Below are positions 34,335 through 43,364 of a DNA stretch of 64,000 nucleotides, piece after piece. A program made the position numbers and the translations under genes. Source of the stretch: JAFEBO01 sp036392375 (lineage in GTDB: Bacteria > Planctomycetota > Phycisphaerae > Phycisphaerales > UBA1924); contig DASVYC010000046.1 in NCBI GenBank assembly GCA_036392375.1, forward strand, positions 9,956-73,955, given 5' to 3'. Position 1 is the first letter of the stretch; each line of letters begins with the position of its first letter. Below the pieces are notes generated by a model. The model was not told the DNA's origin. It ran no database searches and saw only the letters and a program-made list of their open reading frames with translations.

Positions 34335-35135
34335 ATGGAGTTCCTCCTCGAGATCGTCACGGGCGCAGACGCCGGCAAAGCCGTGCGCGTAGGAGAAAAG
34401 CCGCTCTTGATCGGGCGATCCGACACCGCGGGTGTCCGTCTCGCCGACGAGTCGGTCTCGTGGGAGCACGCGACCATCCGTGTGAGCGACGGCAAGCTGC
34501 TGATCGAGAACCTGTCGGCCTTGGGCACCAAGCTCCGCGGCCAGAAGCTCGCCGGCGTCACGCGCCTGGGCCTGGGCGACGAGGTCGAGCTCTCGCCCCA
34601 GTGCCGACTCAAGGTCTCGCCGCTCGACGCCGGAGCCGGTGGTTCGCTCTCGCCGCTCACGATTCTCCTGCTGGTGCTGGTCCTCCTGTTGGGCGGCGGC
34701 GGCGTGGCGGTCGCGGTGGCGATGCGGAATCAGGGCCCGCCGCCGATCGCCGCCACCGATGAGAACTGGGCCAACGCCGCACGCGAGTTGGAGCAGCGGC
34801 TGGACGTGTGGGCCAAGTCGCGCCGTGTTCCCGAGAAGATGCTGGTGGTGTTCCAGGACGCGATCCGCCTGGAACGCGCCGGTGACACCAAGACCGCCGC
34901 GATCCGTTGGCGGGCCTTGAGCACGGCGCTGCTCACCCAGCCGATGCCCGACGCGATCGACGGCCGCCCGACGTTCGCCGAGAACTACAGCGGCAACGCC
35001 AAGGCTCTCTCGGTGCTGATGGGTCTGCCCGGCGCGGGCAGCGTCAGCGACGAGCGCTGGTTGAGCGACCGCAGCTTCGCCGACGCCCTGGTCCGTTTCG
35101 TGAACCGCCGCGCCGAGTTGAATGAAGGCAGTTGA
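34335..35135 (+). CDS. FHA-domain membrane protein in the Tad locus
   Basis: 266 residues. The N-terminal FHA domain (1-100) has LLIGRSD and SWEH, the Arg and Ser that contact phosphothreonine, and NLSALGTKLRG in place of the usual NGT loop. A membrane helix follows at about 108-130 (LTILLLVLVLLLGGGGVAVAVAM), then a periplasmic helical domain of 130 residues with no family that I know. It should relay phosphorylation status at the membrane. The gene ends 37 nt before the kinase start. Confidence 0.83.
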   Translation: MEFLLEIVTGADAGKAVRVGEKPLLIGRSDTAGVRLADESVSWEHATIRVSDGKLLIENLSALGTKLRGQKLAGVTRLGLGDEVELSPQCRLKVSPLDAGAGGSLSPLTILLLVLVLLLGGGGVAVAVAMRNQGPPPIAATDENWANAARELEQRLDVWAKSRRVPEKMLVVFQDAIRLERAGDTKTAAIRWRALSTALLTQPMPDAIDGRPTFAENYSGNAKALSVLMGLPGAGSVSDERWLSDRSFADALVRFVNRRAELNEGS

Positions 35136-35172
35136 CGCGACGCTCGCACCGAGCGCGCAGGAGTCCCGATCG

Positions 35173-37881
35173 ATGATCACCAAACTGGGCAACTTCGAGA
35201 TCATCTCCCAGATCAACCACGGCGGGAGCTCGATCGTCTATCAGGCCCGCCAGAACCTGGGCATGGGCGTCACACGCCCCGCCGCCATCAAGGTTCTCGA
35301 GGGCTGGCAGATCAACTCCGAAGCGCAGATGGAGAAGCTGCGCAAGGAGGTCAGCCTGATGGTGCAGTTCTCCTCCTCGCCCCACATCGTGCAGGTGTGG
35401 GAATCGGGTTACGAGGAAGGTCTCGGGCCGTGGGTCGCGATGGAGTTCCTGGGCACCAGCCTCAAGGACACCATCAGCGACGGCCCCGCCGATCCCAAGG
35501 CCGTGCAGCAGGTGCTGGTGGACGCGCTCAACGGGCTCATGACCATCGAGACGCTCTCACCCGACACCATCCACCGCGACATCAAGCCCAGCAACATCCT
35601 GCTTGGCATGTTCGGCTCGTGGAAGATCGCCGACTTCGGCCTCGCCAAGACGGGGTCGGCCGACGACACCATGCGAGCCATGTCGGTGCAGTACACCGCT
35701 CCCGAATTGCTCGACGCCCAGCGCGGCTCCGTCGGCCCCTGGAGCGATCTCTACGCGTTGGGGATCACCATGTACCAGTTCGCCCTCGGCCACACGCTCT
35801 TCCGCGAGCAGTTCCCCGCGATCTACACCGACCAGGACACCAAGGCCTCCGACGAGCGGCCAAAGTGGATGTTCTGGCACACCTCGCAGCAGACACTCAC
35901 GCCCCTCAGCGAGCTCCTGCCCGGGTTCCCCAAGCACTTGTCCGATGTCATCGCCGCGATGACCAACAAAGAGCCGGCCAAACGCCCCCGCTCGGCGGCC
36001 ACCGCCTTCGCGATGGTCGGCGGCTCGGACGAGGACACGCAGGTCAATCTCGACGCCGCCCGCCGCCAGATGGAAGCCCGCAAGCCGGTCGAGAAGCCCT
36101 TGATCTCCAAGCCCGTCGCGATCGCCCTGGCGGCGATGCTCGCACTGGTCGCCCTCGGCGGCCTGGCCGCGTTTGTCATCAGCAGCTTCCGCCCCCCGGT
36201 GTCGATCCAGCTCGCGAGCGAGGGCAGGTTCTCCACCGGAGGCGAGAGCGTCGTCGTCTCGGGCCGACTCGCCGACCTGCCCCCGGGCGCGACCGGGATG
36301 CTCTCGCTCAACAACGGCGACGAGTACCCCGTCCGCATCGCTGACAACGGCGAGTTCTCCGCCGACGTGCGCCTGGCTCGCGTCGGCACGCTCACCGGCA
36401 GCGTGATCGTCCGCGACGCCGACCGCAACCCGGTGCAGATGGTGGGCGAGTCGAAGGTCGCGCTGGAGCGCATCCCGCCCAGCGAGGTCGACGTGGTCGT
36501 CAACCTCTCCCCTCTGATCGAGGGCGCGACAGTGACCTTTGTGCCCGTCGCCAAGGCTGATCCGACCTCGCAAACCACCGGCGAGCAGGGGCAGGCCAAG
36601 GCCAAGCTGCCCCGCGGCAAGTTCTCGCTGCTCGTCGAACACCCGCGATTCGCGCCCTTCAAGCTCGACACCGAGACTGGCGATGATCTGAACAAGTCCA
36701 TCCGGGTCCCCATGCGGGCAAAGAGCGCTCTGGAGATCGACGCCCGCCGCCAGGCCCTGCTCGCCCAGGTGCAGACCACCGCCCTGCTCGCGGCTCAGGG
36801 CGACCCGGATGCCATCAAGCGCCTCGCCGAGATCCAGAAGGAGCTCGCAATGCTCGACCCCGACGCCAAGAAGCGCGACCCGATGGGCACGATCATGAAC
36901 CTGATCGGCACCAAGGGTGTGGCCGAGGCCGATCGCGATCGCCTGCAGCAGGCGCTCGCCGATCTCGCCACCGGCGGCACGGGGGCCGCCGCCCTCGCCG
37001 CCCAGCCGTCTGGCAGGGGCGAGTCCGGGCCGACCTTCCGCCCCGTCTCGGCCAGCACGAACGCCGATCTCGCCGCCGCGCAGGCAAACACCGCTCTGGC
37101 GAACCGTCGGGTCGAGCTTCTGAACGAGATGGAGAGCCTGCAGGCCAAGGCCGCCGCGGGGGATCCGTACGCGCAGCAGCGTCTCAAGGACATCGCCAAG
37201 GAGCTCGCCGACATCGAGTCACGCACCACCGGCCCAAAGTCCGCCGCCGACCTGCGTCGGGCCGATCTCATCAAGGAGTACCAGCGGGTCGCGGAGCTGG
37301 CGGCCAAGGGCGATCCCGAGGCGATCAAGCGGCTCGCGGAGATTCAGAAGGAACTCTCGGCGTCCGCTCACGAGGCGCTGGCCTCCGCCCGCGACCGCGA
37401 ACGAGAAGTCTCGAGCGCAATCGCCTCCCTCGCGGGCGTCGACCCGATGGCGATCCTCAAGATGACCATCCCCGAGCTGCGCTCGTTCCTCTCCCGCCAG
37501 GCGCCGCTCGACACGCTGACGTTCCACGATATGCCGGAGGTCAACCGCGTCCGCGTCTCCGGGCCGGTGCTCTCCAGCCGCGAGCTGCAGCACCTGATCC
37601 TCCGCCTCACGCCCGCCAACGACCGCATCGTCCCCGAGATCGGCATCGACCCGCTCGCGGTCTGCAAGCGGATCGAGAAGGCGCTCGCCGACGCGGGCGC
37701 CCTCAACCCGCGGGTGCGGGCGGCGATCTCATCGATCGACGAACTGGTGTACGTGCAGATCGACGCGACCGAACGCTTCGGCGTGCCTCAGGCACGGGCC
37801 ATCGCGGCACGGCACGTGCTCAACCCCGACACCATCGTGGCCCAGGACTTCGCACAAGCCTCCAAGCCGGCGACGCGCTGA
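35173..37881 (+). CDS. Transmembrane Ser/Thr protein kinase of the Tad locus
   Basis: 902 residues from ATG 35173 (CAGGAG nine nt upstream; ATG 35122 is possible but extends into the previous gene). The Hanks kinase domain (about 5-285) has INHGGSSIVYQAR, catalytic Lys in AAIKVLEG, HRDIKPSN, DFGLAKTG and YTAPELL, so it should be active. A membrane helix is at about 314-336 (PVAIALAAMLALVALGGLAAFVIS). Outside lie beta-rich repeats (VSGRLADLPPGATGMLSL) and then a long helical region with three 22-residue repeats of the pattern xxxGDPxAxxRLxxIxKEL. Targets are likely the two FHA proteins of the locus or pilus proteins. Confidence 0.9.
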   Translation: MITKLGNFEIISQINHGGSSIVYQARQNLGMGVTRPAAIKVLEGWQINSEAQMEKLRKEVSLMVQFSSSPHIVQVWESGYEEGLGPWVAMEFLGTSLKDTISDGPADPKAVQQVLVDALNGLMTIETLSPDTIHRDIKPSNILLGMFGSWKIADFGLAKTGSADDTMRAMSVQYTAPELLDAQRGSVGPWSDLYALGITMYQFALGHTLFREQFPAIYTDQDTKASDERPKWMFWHTSQQTLTPLSELLPGFPKHLSDVIAAMTNKEPAKRPRSAATAFAMVGGSDEDTQVNLDAARRQMEARKPVEKPLISKPVAIALAAMLALVALGGLAAFVISSFRPPVSIQLASEGRFSTGGESVVVSGRLADLPPGATGMLSLNNGDEYPVRIADNGEFSADVRLARVGTLTGSVIVRDADRNPVQMVGESKVALERIPPSEVDVVVNLSPLIEGATVTFVPVAKADPTSQTTGEQGQAKAKLPRGKFSLLVEHPRFAPFKLDTETGDDLNKSIRVPMRAKSALEIDARRQALLAQVQTTALLAAQGDPDAIKRLAEIQKELAMLDPDAKKRDPMGTIMNLIGTKGVAEADRDRLQQALADLATGGTGAAALAAQPSGRGESGPTFRPVSASTNADLAAAQANTALANRRVELLNEMESLQAKAAAGDPYAQQRLKDIAKELADIESRTTGPKSAADLRRADLIKEYQRVAELAAKGDPEAIKRLAEIQKELSASAHEALASARDREREVSSAIASLAGVDPMAILKMTIPELRSFLSRQAPLDTLTFHDMPEVNRVRVSGPVLSSRELQHLILRLTPANDRIVPEIGIDPLAVCKRIEKALADAGALNPRVRAAISSIDELVYVQIDATERFGVPQARAIAARHVLNPDTIVAQDFAQASKPATR
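36781..37356 (+). repeat. Three 22-residue helical repeats inside the Tad-locus kinase
   Basis: Units at 36781-36846, 37141-37206 and 37291-37356 encode ALLAAQGDPDAIKRLAEIQKEL, QAKAAAGDPYAQQRLKDIAKEL and AELAAKGDPEAIKRLAEIQKEL (each given in the frame of the kinase). The GDPxAxxRLxxIxKEL core looks like a helix-turn-helix or Sel1-like unit and is spaced irregularly by linker sequence. Confidence 0.75.
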
Positions 37882-38065
37882 GACATCGTCGTTCATGACA
37901 CGATGATCGCTCGCGAGCAACCATGGTTCGCGGTGGCTTGTCTTGCGATGATTCCGCAGGGTGATCGGCCGCGGCTCTGAGAGCGACTGCCTGGGCCCGG
38001 CCCCTGCGCGCGGCATGCAACGCGAGCCGTCGCTCGCGGCGCCCGATCACACGATCGCCCGCTCG

Positions 38066-39289
38066 TCAGGACCCCTTCTCAAACTCCGCGGCCAGCGCCT
38101 GTGCCCGGGCGTCGCTGGGGTCGATCTCCGCCGCCTTGCGGAACGCCCGCGCCGCACCACGCCGGTCGCCGAGCTGGGCACGCAGCAGCCCGAGCGTCTT
38201 GGCCGCGGTCGGATCGTCGTTGCTGCGGGCAACGGCCTTCTCGAGGTTCACAATCGCCTGATCGATCTCGCCCATGTCCTTCTGGCACAACGCGAGCGCG
38301 ACGAACCCGTCGGGCTTGTCGGGGGCGATGGCGATCAGCTTCGACGCGGCCTGCCGCTGCAGACGCACGTCTCCGAGCTGGCGTCCGAGCTCAAAGAGCC
38401 TCTTCCAGACCGCGGGGTCGGTGTCCCCGGTCTCGGCAAGCCTGAGGAGAATTTCTCTCGCCTCGACGGGACGGTCCATTTCGCCCAGGCACCGGGCCCG
38501 GAGCAGGACCAGGTCTCGGCGGTTGTGCATCTTGGGCATCGCGAGCAACCGCGAGAGCGTCCGCTCGGCGTCGGCGATCTGCCCCGTGGCTACCTGAGCG
38601 CGGGCCAGATCATCCAGCAGCGAGGGATCCTGCGGGCTCAGCGTGGCGGCGTCGCGGAAGTAGGCGAGACCTGCGGCGTGGTTGCCACGGATCATCTCGA
38701 TGTGCCCCAGCGTCTGCAGGCAGCCGGGGCTGCGACGGACCTCGGGCGGCGCGGCGTTGATCAACGCCGCCGCCTCGTCGGTCTGACCGCGCTCGATCAG
38801 CAGTTCCGCGGCGACAATCGGGTACTGCGGGCTCGCCGGGTCCAGTTCACTCGCCTTCTTGTACGCCTCCAGCGCCTCGTCACTGCGGCCCAGCCGCTCG
38901 TACGCCATGCCCAGGTAGTAATGGCTCTCGGCGAACTTCGGGTCGATGGTGGCCGCGGTGCGGAACGACTCGACGCCCTCTTCGGTCCGGCCGAGCTCGA
39001 CGAGGATGCGGCCTCGCAGGATGTGGGCCGCGGGCGTGCCGTTGTGGGCGGCGATCGACTGATCGATGCTCGCCAACGCCCGACGCGGATCGCCCGAGAC
39101 AAACTCCTGCATCGCCAGATCGAAACGAGACGCGGCCTTCATCCGGGCCTGGCTCTGTTCCGCGAGTTCCTTGCCCTCGGTCGTGAACTTACCGTGGCCG
39201 GAGCACCCAACAACCGAGGCGAGGGCAATCAGGCCGGCCCCCAGCAGCGGGTACGGAACAACGCGAACGCGGCGTGGGGTGCGGGTCAT
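38066..39289 (-). CDS. TPR lipoprotein, TadD-like
   Basis: 407 residues. The signal peptide ends in a lipobox (LIALASVVGC; Cys29), so it is probably anchored to the outer or inner membrane. The rest is a row of TPR units, for example GTPAAHILRGRILVELGRTEEGVESFRTAATIDP, SHYYLGMAYERLGRSDEALEAYKKASELDP and AAKTLGLLRAQLGDRRGAARAFRKAAEIDP. TadD and other pilotins of Tad systems have this form and assist secretin assembly. It is transcribed after the secretin gene 52 nt upstream. The 184-nt gap to the convergent kinase gene holds no gene. Confidence 0.87.
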   Translation of the reverse strand: MTRTPRRVRVVPYPLLGAGLIALASVVGCSGHGKFTTEGKELAEQSQARMKAASRFDLAMQEFVSGDPRRALASIDQSIAAHNGTPAAHILRGRILVELGRTEEGVESFRTAATIDPKFAESHYYLGMAYERLGRSDEALEAYKKASELDPASPQYPIVAAELLIERGQTDEAAALINAAPPEVRRSPGCLQTLGHIEMIRGNHAAGLAYFRDAATLSPQDPSLLDDLARAQVATGQIADAERTLSRLLAMPKMHNRRDLVLLRARCLGEMDRPVEAREILLRLAETGDTDPAVWKRLFELGRQLGDVRLQRQAASKLIAIAPDKPDGFVALALCQKDMGEIDQAIVNLEKAVARSNDDPTAAKTLGLLRAQLGDRRGAARAFRKAAEIDPSDARAQALAAEFEKGS

Positions 39290-39341
39290 CTCTCTGCCTC
39301 TCTCGAACGCATCGCCACATGTGGCGGAAGGGAGCGGGTGA

Positions 39342-41516
39342 TCAGGGTTTGGGTTCGGCGGCCGGTTCGGCCTGGGGTTCAGGGTTTGGCTGCGGGCTGG
39401 GAGCGGGCGCGGCTTCGACCTTGCGCGGCGGCAAGAGCGGGTCGGCCGCGGGAGCGCTGCGGCGTTTCTCCCCCGGGAAGAAGAGCGACGGCGAGACGTT
39501 GGTCAGCGTTGGGAAGGCTCTGTCCAATTCATCGTTCACCGCGTCGTTCATCAGATTGCGACTCGGCCACCACATCTGCCCGCCCATGAGGTTCTCGCGG
39601 ATCCGGATCGCGTCCGGCTGCGCGGGATTCAGCTCCAGAGACCGCCGCAGACGCCACAACGCGTCGTCCACGCGTCCCTCGCCGGCCAAGTGCAGCGCAT
39701 CGACGTTGAGCTGGGCGCTCTGACGCTCGCGGCTCCAGGGGAGCAGCCCCAGCCGCGATCCCGTCCGCACCCGCTGCGAGTACCCCACCGCTTTGCTGCC
39801 CTGCTCGTCCACCTGCTTGCTTGAGAGCACGGTGGGCTTGATGAGGAAGATGATCTCCGAGCGATTGACGGTGTTGTCCCGCCCCTGGAACGCGGCCCCG
39901 ATGAGCGGGATGTCGCCCACGCCCGGGACCTGCGACCGCAGGTTGGTGATGTCCTCGCGGAACAACCCGCCCAGCACCGCCGTCGAGCCGTTGGGCACCA
40001 ACACGTCCGCGGTCACCATCTGGATCTCCTCGTCGGGGATCTGCTGGGTGCGGCCCTGGCTGTCGGTGATGGTGCGGAAAGTCACGGCGGAGACCTTGGG
40101 CGACAGACGCAGCCGCACCTGCCCGTCCTCCATAACGAAGGGACGCACGTCCAGTGTGATGCCCGTGTCGAGGAACTTGATGGTCTGCGTGACGGCGACC
40201 TGTGTCGCGGTGGTCTCGAGGTATCCGACGCGCACGCCCACGTTCACGCGGGCACGCTGGCGGTTGAGCGAGAGCACTTTGGGGTTGCTCAGCAGCGACA
40301 CGTCGGTGACCTCATCGAGGGCGCGGATGAAGACGCCCGCGTCGCCCGCAACGATGCCGCCCTTGATGTTCCCCTTGCCCGGTCCGGTGTTGCCGGGAGT
40401 CACCGAGAGGAAGCTGTTGTTGCGAGGCGATGTGGACGCGGTGCCAGTGGACTGTCCCGAGGGGGAGGTGAAGCCCAGCGGATTGAAGGTCGAAGGGAAC
40501 TTGAAGAAGTCGGTGAACTGGATGTCGTTGAGCAGCGCGAAGTCCACGCCGAAAGCGTTGGCCTCGGTCAGCTTGGTCTGCACGATCGTGGCCTCGAGCA
40601 GGACCTGGATGGGCTGCTCCTCGATCTCGGCGATCATGGCCTCGACCGCGGCGACGTTCTCGGGGTGATCGGTGACGACGATCGCATTGGAAAGCGCGAA
40701 CTTCTCGGTGTCGGGGGAGTAGACACCGTCGGAGGAGGCGACGATGCCGCCGCTGCCGCCGCCGGACTCGCCGCCCGATCCGCCGCCGCTGGATCCGCCG
40801 CTCGCACCGCCCGACCCGCCGCCTTCTTTCCCGCCCCCGTCGCTGGTGGCCTTGACCCTGCCGTTGGGCGACAGCGCGTCCTTCGCGAACTCCGCGGCGT
40901 CCTCGGCGGTGATGTAATTGAGCCGGATGACCTTGGAGACCACGCCGCGGTCGGCGGCGGAGAGACGATCGATCTCGTTCTGCGGGTAGACGTAGAGCAC
41001 GCCGTCGCGTTCGATGAAGCCCAGGCCCTGGGGCTTGAGCAGCGCGTTGAGCGCCGTCTCGAACGGCACCGCGTAGATGGTCGCCGAGATCGGCGTGTCA
41101 ACCGCTTTGGCCGAGACAATGTTGCGGCGGGATTGGATCGCGAGCTTCTGGAGAATACCGACCAGGCTGGCGTTCTGGGCCACGATGTCAACGAGGAAAT
41201 AAGGCGAGACGCGAACCTCGGCGAAGGCCTGGCCCGGACCGATCGGGTTCTTGTCCTTGTCCGCCGCGGGAGCCGCCGCGGCGTCCGCGGGAGCACCGGG
41301 TGTGTTGGGCACCGAGATCGTGGTGCGCTCAGTGGTGATCGTCGGCATCGCGGGCTGCGCGGCCGGTGCCGCGGCGGGCTGCGAAGACGCGGGCTGGGCG
41401 CTGGTCAGGACGGGAATCGAAACGCACGAGCCGGCGATGAGCGCGAGCACGCCCCATCGAGTCCAACGTTCGTCGAGCACATCATGCGAACCGGCCGCGA
41501 TCGGAGTCCTGCGCAT
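39342..41516 (-). CDS. cpaC: Tad/type II secretin (CpaC/PilQ family)
   Basis: 724 residues with an N-terminal hydrophobic signal segment (GVLALIAGSCVSIPVLTSAQ). An STN-like domain (ISATIYAVPFETALNALLKPQG) and N-domains follow, then a Gly/Ser-rich loop (about 40741-40830) and the secretin beta-barrel part ending with STAVLGGLFREDITNLRSQVPGVGDIPLIGAAF and SEIIFLIKPTVL, the canonical secretin lip signature. A C-terminal extension of about 130 residues contains a TPR-like helix pair (LHLAGEGRVDDALWRLRRSLELNP) and a Pro/Glu-rich tail. It forms the outer-membrane pore for the pilus and is divergent from the second ATPase gene. Confidence 0.92.
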   Translation of the reverse strand: MRRTPIAAGSHDVLDERWTRWGVLALIAGSCVSIPVLTSAQPASSQPAAAPAAQPAMPTITTERTTISVPNTPGAPADAAAAPAADKDKNPIGPGQAFAEVRVSPYFLVDIVAQNASLVGILQKLAIQSRRNIVSAKAVDTPISATIYAVPFETALNALLKPQGLGFIERDGVLYVYPQNEIDRLSAADRGVVSKVIRLNYITAEDAAEFAKDALSPNGRVKATSDGGGKEGGGSGGASGGSSGGGSGGESGGGSGGIVASSDGVYSPDTEKFALSNAIVVTDHPENVAAVEAMIAEIEEQPIQVLLEATIVQTKLTEANAFGVDFALLNDIQFTDFFKFPSTFNPLGFTSPSGQSTGTASTSPRNNSFLSVTPGNTGPGKGNIKGGIVAGDAGVFIRALDEVTDVSLLSNPKVLSLNRQRARVNVGVRVGYLETTATQVAVTQTIKFLDTGITLDVRPFVMEDGQVRLRLSPKVSAVTFRTITDSQGRTQQIPDEEIQMVTADVLVPNGSTAVLGGLFREDITNLRSQVPGVGDIPLIGAAFQGRDNTVNRSEIIFLIKPTVLSSKQVDEQGSKAVGYSQRVRTGSRLGLLPWSRERQSAQLNVDALHLAGEGRVDDALWRLRRSLELNPAQPDAIRIRENLMGGQMWWPSRNLMNDAVNDELDRAFPTLTNVSPSLFFPGEKRRSAPAADPLLPPRKVEAAPAPSPQPNPEPQAEPAAEPKP

Positions 41517-41563
41517 GGCCAGACACTACCCGATTTGCCTCGGTCTCGCAAACCGCGGCGCGT

Positions 41564-41592
41564 TTGCAACCGCGTGCACGATCTGGTACCGT
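41564..41592 (+). promoter_or_regulatory. Candidate promoter for the second ATPase-pilin operon
   Basis: TTGCAA at 41564-41569 and TACCGT at 41587-41592 are separated by exactly 17 nt, 17 nt before ATG 41610. The 93-nt gap to the secretin start must also hold a promoter for that gene. Confidence 0.35.
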
Positions 41593-41609
41593 GCCCCGAT
41601 CCACTCCGC

Positions 41610-42782
41610 ATGACCACCGCACCAGCCAGCCCCGACAACGCCGCCGCGCCCGCGGCCGGTGTCGCACCCGCTGCGCCACGCACCGGTCTGCAGCGGGCCT
41701 ATCAGGCCGGCACCAACTTCTTCCTGGCGCCCATCGTCCATCTGCTCAACGACGAGACGGTTTCGGAGATCATGATCAACGGCCCGGAGGCGATCTACGT
41801 CGAACGCGGCGGCAGGGTCGAGAAGACCACCGCCCGTTTCGAGAGCGAGCGCGCCCTCATGGCCGCCGCCAACAACATCGCCCAGTTTGTGGGCCGCACC
41901 ATCAGCGAGCAGGACCCGATCCTCGACGGTCGCTTGCCCGACGGGTCACGTATCTGCATCGTCCTGCCCCCCATCGCCGCGGCGGGCACATCCATCAACA
42001 TCCGCCGCTTCTCCCGCAAGGCCGTCAACCCCCAGTTCCTGCTGGAACGTCAGGCCATCACGCCCGAGGGTCTTGAGTTCCTGCTCCTGTGCGTGGCGGC
42101 CACCCAGAACATCATTGTCTCCGGCGGCACCGGTTCGGGTAAGACCACCCTGCTCAACATCCTCTCCACCGAGTTCGACAATTCCGAACGCATCGTCGTC
42201 ATCGAGGACACGCGCGAACTGCAGGTACAGAAAGAACACGTGGTCCAGATGGAGGCCCGCCCCGCGGACATCTACGGCCGGGGACAGGTCACGATCCGAG
42301 ACCTCTTCGCCTCCGCCCTGCGCATGCGCCCGGATCGCATCGTCGTCGGCGAGGTCCGCCGAGGCGAGGCCCTCGACATGCTCCAGGCCATGTCCTCGGG
42401 CCACCGCGGGTCGCTCAGCACCCTGCACGCCGACACCCCGGGCCAGGCCTGCAGCCGCCTAGAGACCATGTGCATGCTGGCCGATTCGGGGCTTCCCCTG
42501 CAGGCCCTGCGCCGCCAGGTCGCCACCGCGGTGGACATCGTGGTCCAGGCCGCCCGCCTGCATAGCGGCCGCCGCCTGATCACACACATCTCCGAGGTTG
42601 GCTTCGACGAACCCACAGGCACCTACGCCGTCCGGGACATCTTCAATCTGGACACCAAAGCCCACACGCCCATCCTGAAGTGGACCGGGGTGCGTCCCAA
42701 GCTGGCGGCGGAGCTTGAGTGGATGGGGCTCACCCCCAAGGTGCAATTGACGAAACACGTGTTTTCGGGTAGCCTCTCTTGA
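41610..42782 (+). CDS. cpaF: CpaF/TadA-type secretion ATPase, second copy without FHA
   Basis: 390 residues. A Pro/Ala-rich start is followed by the CpaF N-terminal part (VHLLNDETVSEIMINGPEAIYVERGGRVEKT), Walker A SGGTGSGKTT near 171-180, the Asp box VIEDTRELQV, DRIVVGEVRRGEALD and the His box GSLSTLHADT. It lacks the FHA domain of its relative at 30525. Two distinct motor ATPases in one Tad locus may divide assembly and retraction or serve different pilins; this is inference. The start is ATG 41610, because the open frame upstream overlaps the divergent secretin gene. Confidence 0.92.
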   Translation: MTTAPASPDNAAAPAAGVAPAAPRTGLQRAYQAGTNFFLAPIVHLLNDETVSEIMINGPEAIYVERGGRVEKTTARFESERALMAAANNIAQFVGRTISEQDPILDGRLPDGSRICIVLPPIAAAGTSINIRRFSRKAVNPQFLLERQAITPEGLEFLLLCVAATQNIIVSGGTGSGKTTLLNILSTEFDNSERIVVIEDTRELQVQKEHVVQMEARPADIYGRGQVTIRDLFASALRMRPDRIVVGEVRRGEALDMLQAMSSGHRGSLSTLHADTPGQACSRLETMCMLADSGLPLQALRRQVATAVDIVVQAARLHSGRRLITHISEVGFDEPTGTYAVRDIFNLDTKAHTPILKWTGVRPKLAAELEWMGLTPKVQLTKHVFSGSLS

Positions 42783-42799
42783 GGGAAGGCGGTGCTGGT

Positions 42800-42973
42800 T
42801 TGCGCTCTGGATGGAAGAGATTCCACGCCTCCGAGGGCGGTCAGACGGCCGTCGAGTACGCCCTTCTGCTCTGCCTCTGCCTCATCCTGGTGATGACCCA
42901 CAACCTCATCATCCAGCTCATCGTCGATTACTTCTACCGCATCAGCGGCATCATCAGCTCCCCGTTCCCATAA
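42800..42973 (+). CDS. Flp-type pilin subunit
   Basis: About 57 residues, with a leader ending GGQTAVEYALLL: cleavage after Gly leaves Q1-T2-A3-V4-E5-Y6, the canonical Flp sequence, followed by a single hydrophobic helix (CLCLILVMTHNLIIQLIV). I choose TTG 42800 with GGGAAGG ten nt upstream; TTG 42779, overlapping the ATPase stop, would add seven residues. A near-palindrome CGAAACACGTGTTTTCG in the preceding gene end may influence expression. It is a likely major pilin of the Tad pilus. Confidence 0.72.
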   Translation: MRSGWKRFHASEGGQTAVEYALLLCLCLILVMTHNLIIQLIVDYFYRISGIISSPFP

Positions 42974-43094
42974 CGCCGCAATCATCAAGGACTCTCGGCC
43001 CGATCGCCGAATCTGGACCGAGACACAAAGAAACAGGCACCACGCTCGCGGCCCATTCCCTGGACCCCGAGCCGACCGAGAGGAAAGGACACAC

Positions 43095-43316
43095 ATGGCC
43101 CGCAACAGCATCGCCCGCCGCATCTCCGCCCTGCACCGCAACGAGGAAGGCCCGAACACGGTCGAGTGGGTTCTGCTCGTCATCGTCGGCCTGATCGTGC
43201 TCGTGGGCATCTACTTCATCGCCCAGTGGGCCCTCGGCGGCCTCAAGAGCAAGTCCGACAAGGTGAACACCGAGGTCACCAACACCAACCCGCAGAAGCC
43301 CGCGGCGATGCCCTGA
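43095..43316 (+). CDS. Flp-type pilin-like protein with divergent cleavage site
   Basis: 73 residues with GAGAGGAAAGGA as ribosome binding site. The leader ends EEGPNTVEWVLLVIVGLIVLVGIYFIAQW: if cut after Gly, the mature protein would start P1-N2-T3-V4-E5-W6. Glu5 is kept, but Pro+1 and Trp+6 are unusual for Flp. The C-terminus is polar (KSDKVNTEVTNTNPQKP). It lies between the other pilin and the prepilin peptidase, so it is a likely pilin or minor pilin. Confidence 0.8.
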   Translation: MARNSIARRISALHRNEEGPNTVEWVLLVIVGLIVLVGIYFIAQWALGGLKSKSDKVNTEVTNTNPQKPAAMP

Positions 43317-43364
43317 TTCCCACCGGCTCGCCTCCGCACGCCCCCGCCGCGCTCGGACACTCCT

